6,952 nucleotides of DNA from Bacteroidota bacterium (GTDB lineage: Bacteria; Bacteroidota; Bacteroidia; Bacteroidales; Cfx3-03). This document shows, piece after piece, positions 1-6,540 of this stretch; position 1 is the first letter of the stretch; each line of letters starts with the position of its first letter. The stretch is taken from the NCBI GenBank assembly GCA_030706265.1, contig JAUZOX010000138.1, positions 1-6,952 on the forward strand, read 5' to 3'. The notes beneath the pieces are model-generated. The model saw only the letters and a list, made by a program, of their open reading frames with translations, was not told the origin of the DNA and made no database searches. Made by a program: the position numbers and the translations under genes.

Positions 1-1299
1 AAAACAAATATTCCCCAGTGAGATAAAGTAGTCGATTTCATTTTTCACATTGACCAGCGAAGGCAGGATCGGGAAAATGGGTTTCCGCGAACTCTTTATC
101 TTGTCACTCAAAACCTTATACACCTCGAAAACCGGAAATAGTCCCGGGCTTCCAAAGATGACGGCCATCCCGTCGATAGTATCAAAGTCCCGTTCACAGG
201 TATCGATGATTTCTCCAAGCTGTTCTGCCGTTCCGGTAGCTAAGAAGTCGATGGGATTGGAGACAGAAGATCCCGGGAAAAGCTTTGCAAGGAGTTCTGG
301 ACTTTTCAATGGGGGAATGTTCATTCCGCCCTCTGAAAGTACATCGGTCAGCATGACTGCCGGCCCCCCCGCATGGGTAATGATGGCAATGTTTTTTCCC
401 TTTAGCTCCGGGTGCATGAAGATAGATGCAACCGTGGTCAACTCTTCCCGGCCATAGCAACGAACGATGCCGGCCTTACGGAAAAGGGCATCTACGGCCG
501 TATCGCTGCTGGCCAGCGCACCGGTATGGGATGAAGCCGCTTTGATGCCTTCGGGAGAACTCCCTGCCTTAACGGCTGCAATCTTACATCCTTTCCGGAT
601 AAGGGAAGAAGTATGCTTCAGTAGTTTATGCGGATCGCTGATATGTTCGATATAAAGCAGTTTCACCCTGGAACTGGCCTGCGAATCAAATGAGTTGTCG
701 AGATATTCCAGTACGTCTTCAACCCCAAGTTGTGCACTGTTTCCAACCGAATAAACGCTTGAAAAGGTAAGCCCCTTGAGTACCCCCGACTCGATGATAA
801 AGACCGCTGTGGCACCCGAGCCGGAAATAAAATCGACCCCTTTGGTGTCAAGTTTGGGAATGGGGGTGGTAAAAGTCCCGGTATAATTTGAATTCATGAC
901 ACCTATGCAATTGGGCCCGATCAGGCAGCTCCCCGTCTCATTGATGGTGTCAACAATTTGCCGTTCTAACGCCGCCCCTTCTTCACTCTCTTCGTGAAAA
1001 CCCGCAGAGAAGATGATAAAAGCCTTAGTCCCTTTTTGACGGGCCAGTAGCTCAACGGTGGCAGGACAATATTTAGCGGCTATTGCCAAGATTGCCAAAT
1101 CCACCTGAGGCAGATCAGAAGGATTTTGAAAACATTTTACACCCTGAACCTCGGTCTCTTTAGGATTGGTAACATATAACCGCCCATCAAAATGATGATC
1201 CAGCAAGTTTTTCAGGACCTTTCCACCCGGTTTGGTGGTATCATTGGAACCGCCGATTACAACGATGCTGCCGGGAGCAATCAATTGGGATGTGATCAT
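1..1299 (-). CDS. ADP-forming acyl-CoA (acetate-CoA) ligase, N-terminal 433 residues, partial
   Basis: This enzyme family converts an acyl-CoA such as acetyl-CoA plus ADP and phosphate to the free acid, CoA and ATP in the cytoplasm, through a phosphohistidine intermediate; in fermenters it yields ATP. The visible part begins with a CoA-binding Rossmann domain (about residues 5-130; glycine-rich IVVIGGSND near 12-20, LIGPNCIG near 126-133). A succinyl-CoA-synthetase-like domain follows (about 150-290), with the YIE glutamate at 218 and the SSHTGA motif at 256-261, where His258 matches the phosphorylated catalytic histidine. A third, ligase-type domain begins with IAIITHAGGPAV near 304-315. Family members often carry a C-terminal ATP-grasp domain, either fused or as a separate subunit; which applies here cannot be seen because the frame is open at the left edge. 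The ATG at 1299 places the Rossmann motif at the normal distance from the N-terminus. Substrate specificity is not readable; acetate is the default guess. Confidence 0.93.
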   Translation of the reverse strand, partial: MITSQLIAPGSIVVIGGSNDTTKPGGKVLKNLLDHHFDGRLYVTNPKETEVQGVKCFQNPSDLPQVDLAILAIAAKYCPATVELLARQKGTKAFIIFSAGFHEESEEGAALERQIVDTINETGSCLIGPNCIGVMNSNYTGTFTTPIPKLDTKGVDFISGSGATAVFIIESGVLKGLTFSSVYSVGNSAQLGVEDVLEYLDNSFDSQASSRVKLLYIEHISDPHKLLKHTSSLIRKGCKIAAVKAGSSPEGIKAASSHTGALASSDTAVDALFRKAGIVRCYGREELTTVASIFMHPELKGKNIAIITHAGGPAVMLTDVLSEGGMNIPPLKSPELLAKLFPGSSVSNPIDFLATGTAEQLGEIIDTCERDFDTIDGMAVIFGSPGLFPVFEVYKVLSDKIKSSRKPIFPILPSLVNVKNEIDYFISLGNICF

Positions 1300-1323
1300 G
1301 TATAAGCTGATTCAAATTTCCTG

Positions 1324-1355
1324 CAAAATTAATTAAAATACTGTTAAAGAATCAA
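1324..1355 (-). promoter_or_regulatory. Putative Bacteroidota promoter of the acyl-CoA ligase gene
   Basis: On the minus strand TAATTTTG (1324-1331) fits the Bacteroidota -7 consensus TAnnTTTG, and a TTG (1353-1355) lies 21 nt upstream, within the usual 19-21 nt spacing. Transcription would start near 1317 and leave a leader of roughly 15-20 nt before the ATG at 1299. The surroundings are AT-rich, so a chance match is possible, but the position suits the gene well. Confidence 0.5.
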
Positions 1356-2014
1356 TCAGAAAAAAACAACCTGAATATTTATACCCCATTTACTGAAATA
1401 AATTTATTAACAACAAGCAAAAGTCGTATTAGTCTTAATATTGCGAAAACATAAGGAGCGTAAATCAGAAACAAAAAATTTCATCTATGCATCACCCGAA
1501 AATAAGTTTCGACCAATCTTTCAACTATTGGAACTTTTAAATAAAAACAGCGTCAAAGAAAAGGATCATAATACAAAATCGAACTCCATCAATTTTTCGA
1601 ATGCCCAATTAAACCTTCAAAACGGCGATAGAGTTCTCCTGCTTTTCCGCCGGGTTCCGGTTCAAATTATCCAGGTCGTTAAATTTGAGACTGCTTATAC
1701 CTTTGAAACCAGACCCTTTTTCATTTTTTCCATACCAAAGGATTTAAGTCAAAAATCATATTTTTTAAAATTTTAATACCCAATAATAATGTATTTTTTA
1801 ATAAATTCGCAATATCTATTTTATTACTTATCAATATAATACAATTAATTTTTCCATTTTATATTAATAATTAATAATACTAAAACCGATTCTCCGGTTG
1901 ACTGTTTTCGGAAAATGAAAAACCCGTGGCAAACCTCCCTTAAGAAAGAAAGATCCTTCCCGGATCCTCCGCCTTTTCCAGGTCCAATCCATGCCCAACT
2001 TATGCCTCCAACCC
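1356..2014. other. Long AT-rich intergenic stretch without a convincing gene
   Basis: No gene can be supported here. A plus-strand frame of 111 codons (1441-1776) starts with TTG, lacks a ribosome-binding site and recognisable motifs, and has a lysine-, asparagine- and serine-rich composition expected from AT-rich DNA. On the minus strand a 44-codon open stretch (1609-1743) without a start codon looks mildly protein-like and could be a gene remnant. The part from about 1760 to 1885 is extremely AT-rich. Weak hairpins with 5-bp stems occur at 1884-1899 (AACCG/CGGTT) and 1952-1966 (GATCC/GGATC); neither is followed by a T-run convincing enough to call a terminator. Confidence 0.6.
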
Positions 2015-2104
2015 GGAGCATATCCGGTACATATCCGGTACATATCCGGTGTTAACCGTATAGCTGTATTCGGATATGCTCCGGATATGTATCGGATATG
2101 CCCC
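2015..2104. repeat. Palindromic array of six CATATCCG units, 3+3 inverted, 11-bp period
   Basis: The left arm (2015-2050) has CATATCCG at 2019-2026, 2030-2037 and 2041-2048, exactly 11 bp apart. The right arm (2070-2104) has the reverse complement CGGATATG at 2071-2078, 2082-2089 and 2093-2100, also 11 bp apart. All six copies are perfect and symmetric about 2059.5. The arms could pair over about 35 bp, with mismatches at A2017/C2102 and 2039-2040/2079-2080, leaving a loop of about 20 nt. On the plus-strand RNA, G2027/T2092 and G2049/T2070 would be G-U wobbles. It lies between two minus-strand genes, far from either start codon. It could be a REP- or MITE-like palindromic element, a multimeric protein-binding site phased on one face of the helix, or a structured RNA. 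The structure is certain; the role is unknown. Confidence 0.9.
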
Positions 2105-2691
2105 TGACAAGTTATGCCAGCGGGGCATCTGTCGGGCTCATAAAAGCCATTGAAAAGGCAGAGAATCCGTGAATCTTATCATCTGATAAAGTGATTTTTA
2201 AATAGCGATTGGAAAAACATACAGAAATGCCGGACAGCATTTTTCCGAATGCCCAATATAGGGTGCCGTAACCTTTACATTGACAAGATCCGTAAGCCGG
2301 AGGCTCATTTGAAATTACCCTAATGTTCATAAACAAACAGGAACGAAACCGAAAAGGTAGAGTGTGACAATGGTGCCCAGCTCTGAATAGAAAACACTCA
2401 GTGTAGAATATTAAGAATCAATGTAAAAGCTTCCAACGCCAGGCATAAAAGTAGCTTCCTTATACGTCACGTCTTGGAAATATGTCACTTATCCATCAGC
2501 CCCAAACTGCTAACGGGTAGCCGTAAGGCCCCCACTACAAAATTAAGTTTCGCATTGAAAACCGACCCGTTATGCTGCCTTTCCCCACCCAATGCGCAAC
2601 TCGATACAATGACTGCTCAAATGCAGGAAGATACCTCAAAACAGGGTGCTTTGAAGGCAGAGTTTACCGGAAAGCTGGAAATAAACCGGTT
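2105..2691. other. Gene-free stretch downstream of the triple-domain esterase, possible decayed DNA
   Basis: This stretch lies beyond the stop codon of the large minus-strand esterase. Short frames are open on both strands, including 74 codons on the minus strand (2112-2336) and a plus-strand frame entering from 2474 that merely shadows the esterase. None has a credible start context, known motif or normal length. GC content is closer to coding DNA than in 1760-1885, which fits remnants of lost genes, but no family is recognisable. A small perfect palindrome ACACT-C-AGTGT sits at 2394-2404. No intrinsic terminator for the esterase was found; the best hairpin just after its stop has only a 5-bp stem and no T-run. 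Confidence 0.5.
2509..2575. repeat. Imperfect inverted repeat with TAACGGGT / ACCCGTTA arms, attC-like in outline
   Basis: TAACGGGT (2511-2518) and ACCCGTTA (2565-2572) are perfect 8-bp complements separated by 46 nt. The pairing extends outward by GC (2509-2510) with GC (2574-2575) if T2573 is bulged out. The total size of about 67 bp, the AAC...GTT ends with a bulged base, and the low inner complementarity resemble the outline of integron attC sites. The outer bases do not match the RYYYAAC/GTTRRRY consensus fully, and no integrase or second site is visible. It lies about 117 bp past the stop codon of the esterase. It may instead be an unrelated hairpin. Confidence 0.4.
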
Positions 2692-5271
2692 CTATTCGTT
2701 TACCAGTACATACCTGATTTCGCAGGCTGTTCCATCGCTTTTGGGATTCTTCTCAGCGCTCAGCCGGAGTTGGAGTGTGTGCCGACCCGATTTCAGTTCA
2801 TCGGCCAGCATCAGGAACCAGGGCAAATGCAGTGTCTTGCTCCATTGGGTGAATAAATCCTTCTTCTCCCATGCAGCTCCGTCAATGCTGTATTCCAGAA
2901 TGCCGGCATCGTGTCCTGAAACAACGGCAACGCCAATCGCATTTCCTTTAAAAGGAATACGCAGGATCTTTCCTGGAACCTCACAAACAGCCATGGGCAC
3001 ATGCACATAGTTGGGACGGGTGCCTTCCTTATCCGCTGGGGTCCAATTCTGAACCGTTTTCCAACCGTCATTCATTTTAAGATCATTGGCCGAAAGCATT
3101 TTGGCTTTAAAATAAGAATTGGGATCAATCGGTTCCGCCGGTTTATTGGGTACAACCTGATCAGTTAATTTGATTCCTGTATATTCATGATCCAGGAAGA
3201 CCTTCATGGAGTTAAAATAAACGACCTGTCCATAGGGAGATGGATGCAAATTCTTGAAATCCTGTTCCCATGTGAATTCTCCCGCATTGATCCTGTCGGT
3301 CACCTCCCTGGCAAGGTTGATTACGGGAATGTTATAATAAGATGCAACCTTATCGTGGTTTAAGATTTCATTGGGAACCTTCCCGGAGTTGTAATCATTG
3401 ATTTTATCGGGATCCACGAAATACATGATGACGATATCCATATTGGGATTGCTCTTGCGCGCCTGACGTACAATGCCTTCCATTGAACGGATCTGTTCAT
3501 TGTCCTTGTGCCCGTTTGCCCTGTCGTTTACGGCAGCCTCCTCAAAGAGCAGGTCGACAGGCCCTTTTGACAATACATCCTGCTGAATCCGGAAAGTACC
3601 GGGCAGTGACCCCAGGGATGGTACCCCAGCAGCGATAAATTCGAATTTGGTTTCGGGAAAACGTTTGGTCAGATAACTGCATACCGAATCCCGCCATCCG
3701 GGATTAAAGGTGATGGAACCTCCCAGAAATGCAACCCTTCCTTTCTTTTCTTTCTCAAACTTTAGATAACTGTTTTTCAGGTTCGTTCTATAAATATGAT
3801 AATCAGCAGGGTTGAGTTTAGGTTTCAAAACGGGGGTATTGGCTTCGACAAAGTTGGCAACGTAACGGGGGGTTTCAATCGGGAAATGATGTCCTTCCAG
3901 TTCCTGTTTTCCCCGGGTACAGGGAACAACGGTTGCGATACCGCCCAGTTTTACATAGCGGTCTACCAGCACATAAGTGTTTTCAGCGGGAGGGGCATAG
4001 GCATCGTTAAGGCCGATCATATGTAGCACCGGCACCTTTGCTTTGGCCAGATTATCAAGGCTATCGACGGGATTATTCCGGTAAGCCTTTGCTTCGGCAT
4101 CGTCTTTAAAACCGTATGCCGTTTTTAAAAGCGTCCAGTCACTGGGGCTGCCCTTTCCGGTTCCAAATCCGGCTGGCCAGCTTTTGAAGTCACAAACGGG
4201 AGCCTCCCCATAAATACAGCTTATGCGCCAGGGGTATTTCTTGGCGAAATTATAGACGTATAATCCACCACGGCTGATGCCTTCGAGAGCAACCTTTTCA
4301 CTGAATTTGTATGCGCCGGTCAGATAGGTATAGTAATCATCCCACACCTTAACCGCCTTAGGACTTCCAAGGAGTTCATCCGTATTGATATAGGTAACAT
4401 AGAATCCTTCCGAAAGCAGAATGCTGTCAATTTCATAATGCCAGTCAGGGAAACGGGCATTCCATATCCAGGGTGAGCCTGCAGCAGGTTTAGCAGGACA
4501 AACGATGCGGCAGCTGCGTCCGTTGTATTCAAAGTCGTAACGGTCAAAGCCATGCCACTGGCTTTTCTTTCCTCCGAAAGGTCGGTTGGCCAATTGACCT
4601 TCCCTGCCCGTCAACGCCTTGTAAATCACTTGCGCCATCCTTCCTGCACCCGTTGCATCGGGGTGAATGCCATCCGGAAAATGATCCTTTAATTCCAGTA
4701 AAGGAGTCGTCAGATCGATACAGGGCAGGGTTTCTTCCCGGGCTATTTTTCGGACTAAAGGATTGATCTCATTTTTCAAGACCTCATTGGTGATGCCATA
4801 CTTATCCGAAAACGAAGGTGCTGTCTGGCAAAGCACGATGACAGGATGCGAAGGCAATGCCTTAAATGTATGGATCAGATTCAAATAATCGGTTTCAAAC
4901 TCCTCTTTGTGTTTCCAGTTCTGCGGTTTGCTGTCGTTGGTACCCAGTTTGATGATCACAACGTCGGGCTGCCAGGAGATGACGGTATTATAATTCGTTT
5001 GATTGATGTATGGCCTGTCACCCTTTGAAAGCAATGTGGCGCCACTGACGCCAAAGTTCCGGACGATCCATTTATCACCCAGCATAAAACCCAGTTGTGC
5101 GGGATAGGAATCTTTAGCCCGGTCCGCGATTCCGGAACCATAAGTGATGCTATTCCCGACGCAGGCAACTTTGATCGGTTGGGAATACCTGGCCTCATCA
5201 ACAATCTGGGCATGAACATACGTTGAGGTGGCAATGAGGATCAGTAAAAAAAGACGAACAATTCTTTTCAT
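2692..5271 (-). CDS. Secreted three-domain esterase: SGNH, alpha/beta hydrolase, SGNH
   Basis: The predicted 859-residue exported hydrolase carries three catalytic modules. A signal peptide occupies about residues 1-21 (basic start, hydrophobic core, VHA before Q22). The first SGNH/GDSL domain (about 32-222) shows GNSIT with Ser41, Gly77, GTND with Asn112, and DGIH with Asp200 and His203. An alpha/beta-hydrolase domain (about 225-478) has GISRG with nucleophile Ser333, the conserved PVCDFKSWP stretch (358-366), Asp423 in GLNDAY and His461/462. A second SGNH domain (about 490-697) has GGSIT with Ser519, VND with Asn582 and NLHP with His676, but Lys673 sits where the usual Asp of DxxH would be. 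Residues 720-859 are probably a beta-sandwich. Such enzymes typically remove acetyl or other ester groups from glycans; the substrates here are unknown. The ATG at 5271 is chosen because it starts the signal peptide; a TTG 14 codons upstream overlaps the promoter. Transcribed alone as far as visible. Confidence 0.93.
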   Translation of the reverse strand: MKRIVRLFLLILIATSTYVHAQIVDEARYSQPIKVACVGNSITYGSGIADRAKDSYPAQLGFMLGDKWIVRNFGVSGATLLSKGDRPYINQTNYNTVISWQPDVVIIKLGTNDSKPQNWKHKEEFETDYLNLIHTFKALPSHPVIVLCQTAPSFSDKYGITNEVLKNEINPLVRKIAREETLPCIDLTTPLLELKDHFPDGIHPDATGAGRMAQVIYKALTGREGQLANRPFGGKKSQWHGFDRYDFEYNGRSCRIVCPAKPAAGSPWIWNARFPDWHYEIDSILLSEGFYVTYINTDELLGSPKAVKVWDDYYTYLTGAYKFSEKVALEGISRGGLYVYNFAKKYPWRISCIYGEAPVCDFKSWPAGFGTGKGSPSDWTLLKTAYGFKDDAEAKAYRNNPVDSLDNLAKAKVPVLHMIGLNDAYAPPAENTYVLVDRYVKLGGIATVVPCTRGKQELEGHHFPIETPRYVANFVEANTPVLKPKLNPADYHIYRTNLKNSYLKFEKEKKGRVAFLGGSITFNPGWRDSVCSYLTKRFPETKFEFIAAGVPSLGSLPGTFRIQQDVLSKGPVDLLFEEAAVNDRANGHKDNEQIRSMEGIVRQARKSNPNMDIVIMYFVDPDKINDYNSGKVPNEILNHDKVASYYNIPVINLAREVTDRINAGEFTWEQDFKNLHPSPYGQVVYFNSMKVFLDHEYTGIKLTDQVVPNKPAEPIDPNSYFKAKMLSANDLKMNDGWKTVQNWTPADKEGTRPNYVHVPMAVCEVPGKILRIPFKGNAIGVAVVSGHDAGILEYSIDGAAWEKKDLFTQWSKTLHLPWFLMLADELKSGRHTLQLRLSAEKNPKSDGTACEIRYVLVNE

Positions 5272-5310
5272 GGAGTTTGGTAAAGTAATAGGATAGTAAA
5301 ATTTTCCAGA

Positions 5311-5341
5311 CAAAACTACGACTATTCACTTAACGAGACAA
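5311..5341 (-). promoter_or_regulatory. Bacteroidota-type promoter of the triple-domain esterase
   Basis: On the minus strand TAGTTTTG (5311-5318) matches the -7 consensus TAnnTTTG exactly, and TTG (5339-5341) lies 20 nt upstream, the ideal spacing. Transcription would start near 5304, giving a leader of about 33 nt before the ATG at 5271. This is the strongest promoter match in the window, and it rules against the upstream TTG codon at 5313 as translation start because that codon lies inside the -7 box. Confidence 0.7.
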
Positions 5342-5581
5342 GCCTGGGGCAAAAAAGGAGAGCCCTTAAAAAAATAAGTAATGGGCAAAATAATTTCCGG
5401 ATGGTTGAACGCTCGATTAGCTAATTAACTCTATTACATTTGTCTATAAAAAAACATCATTCAGAAAGCACGAACCCTAAAATGGAACCCTGAATTTTCA
5501 GAAGCAATTAATTTATGTTAAATCAGCCGCATGGACCTTCGCATGAAAGATTTTCTCCGATGTTTGTATTTTCATACACGT
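5342..5581. other. Divergent intergenic region between esterase and nuclease genes
   Basis: This AT-rich DNA separates two divergently transcribed genes. It holds a perfect 10-bp palindrome ATTAGCTAAT (5416-5425), which could be a regulator site or chance. It also holds a plus-strand TACATTTG (5435-5442) that matches the -7 consensus but has no TTG at the proper distance. A 50-codon plus-strand frame starts at 5515 and ends in the nuclease start codon, but it looks like AT-rich non-coding DNA. No operator, riboswitch or small RNA could be supported. Confidence 0.5.
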
Positions 5582-5608
5582 TTGTTTCATTTTTTATAAA
5601 TAGATTTG
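5582..5608 (+). promoter_or_regulatory. Possible promoter of the S1/P1-type nuclease gene
   Basis: TAGATTTG (5601-5608) fits the -7 consensus TAnnTTTG, with a TTG at 5582-5584 upstream. The spacing is 16 nt, shorter than the usual 19-21, so the upstream element is doubtful. Transcription would start near 5615, leaving a leader of about 50 nt before the ATG at 5664. Because the next gene follows after only 34 nt with no promoter match between them, it may also be read from here. Confidence 0.4.
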
Positions 5609-5663
5609 AAAGTTCAACCTTTATAATAAACACATATCATTTAATTCTGTATTCCAAACTATT

Positions 5664-6506
5664 ATGAAACTCAACATTCTCAGGAGCTGTATCCTTATCG
5701 TTCTTTTTTTCTCGTTGTCCAGCTGGGGTGAAAAAGGACATTATAAAATCAATTCATCGTGTACCCAGTCTTTCCCTCACAGGATCCGTAATCTGAAGAC
5801 TTGGTCAGCCGCGCTTGCAGCTCATGCTTCCGACGCCGATAAAAGAAGAAGCCAGGATCCCTATGAAGCAAACCGGCATTACATCGATATCGACAACTAT
5901 CCCGGTTTCACTGCAGACCACAAGATCATCGAAAACCGGGATTCTGCTTACCGGAACTACACCCGAAAATTCATTTACAAAAACGGGTCATTACCCTGGA
6001 CAACCGATTCGACCTATCATGCCCTGGTTCAAAATTTCAGGGCAAAAGACTGGAGCCGGGCGATGTTGACCGCCGCGTACATGGGGCATTATATAGGCGA
6101 CGGGCACATGCCCTTGCATCTGACCGCTAACTATGATGGCAAGTTTACTTCACAATCGGGCATCCATGACCGGTATGAATCCAAAATGATCAATCAGTAT
6201 TACGATGAGATTACCTTTAACCGTTCAAGAGTCAAAAAGGTCAAAGACGTCAGATCGTACATTTTTAAATACATCTATAATAATTATCAATACAAGGATT
6301 CACTACTGGCAGCCGACAAAAAGGCTTATGCTGAAGCAGGTAACGAATATTCAAAGGCATACTATCAGCTTCTCTGGAAGAGCACGAAACATTTTACGGT
6401 TGCATTACTTGCCAATTCTTCCAGGTCTATGGCTGAACTGATTTACACTGCATGGATTGAAGCAGGGAAACCTAAGATACCCAAAAACCTGAACCCGGGT
6501 GAATAA
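5664..6506 (+). CDS. Secreted zinc-dependent S1/P1 nuclease / phospholipase C family protein
   Basis: The 280-residue exported enzyme belongs to the trinuclear-zinc family that includes nuclease P1/S1 and Bacillus phospholipase C, which hydrolyse phosphodiester bonds of nucleic acids or phospholipids. A signal peptide covers residues 1-20 and should be cleaved just before Trp21. In this family the N-terminal Trp of the mature protein binds zinc through its free amino group. The remaining ligands are visible: His26 (WGEKGH), Asp57 or Asp59 (SDADKRR), His72 (RHYIDID), His142 and Asp146 (GHYIGD), His152 (HMPLH), and His168 with Glu172 (HDRYE). The HxxxE end resembles phospholipase C, whereas fungal P1 has HxxxD. 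Length is normal for the family. It is divergent from the esterase gene and 34 bp ahead of another secreted protein, probably co-transcribed. A role in scavenging phosphate and nucleosides is plausible; nuclease versus lipase activity cannot be decided from sequence. Confidence 0.92.
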   Translation: MKLNILRSCILIVLFFSLSSWGEKGHYKINSSCTQSFPHRIRNLKTWSAALAAHASDADKRRSQDPYEANRHYIDIDNYPGFTADHKIIENRDSAYRNYTRKFIYKNGSLPWTTDSTYHALVQNFRAKDWSRAMLTAAYMGHYIGDGHMPLHLTANYDGKFTSQSGIHDRYESKMINQYYDEITFNRSRVKKVKDVRSYIFKYIYNNYQYKDSLLAADKKAYAEAGNEYSKAYYQLLWKSTKHFTVALLANSSRSMAELIYTAWIEAGKPKIPKNLNPGE

Positions 6507-6540
6507 CAAATCGGATCATCTTGTACAAATCTTATATTCA

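Noticed and set aside
1441..1776. 111-codon plus-strand frame starting with TTG
   Set aside because: It has no ribosome-binding site or promoter, no recognisable motif, and an amino-acid composition typical of AT-rich non-coding DNA.
2015..2104. CRISPR-like reading of the repeated CATATCCG units
   Set aside because: Units are 8 bp at an 11-bp period with 3-nt gaps and inverted halves; there are no spacers of CRISPR length and no cas genes.
2112..2336. 74-codon minus-strand frame
   Set aside because: There is no credible start context or family resemblance; other frames across the same DNA are also partly open, so it is better treated as possible decayed DNA.
2641..2691. Possible terminator after the esterase stop (ACCGG/CCGGT arms)
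   Set aside because: The stem is 5 bp with a loop of 13 nt and no T-run follows on the minus strand.
2474..3010. 178-codon plus-strand frame
   Set aside because: Much of it overlaps the well-supported minus-strand esterase in antisense and it shows no domain of its own.
5272..5313. Upstream TTG start adding 14 residues to the esterase
   Set aside because: The TTG lies inside the predicted -7 promoter box and would put a non-signal extension before a perfectly normal signal peptide.
5342..5372. Possible intrinsic terminator (GGGC/GCCC arms near a run of A or T)
   Set aside because: The stem is only 4 bp, and the position upstream of both divergent genes makes a terminator role unlikely.
5515..5667. 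50-codon plus-strand frame whose TGA overlaps the nuclease ATG (ATGA), suggesting translational coupling
   Set aside because: Its composition is that of AT-rich leader DNA, it has no initiation signal, and the likely -7 box of the nuclease promoter lies inside it; the overlap is probably chance.
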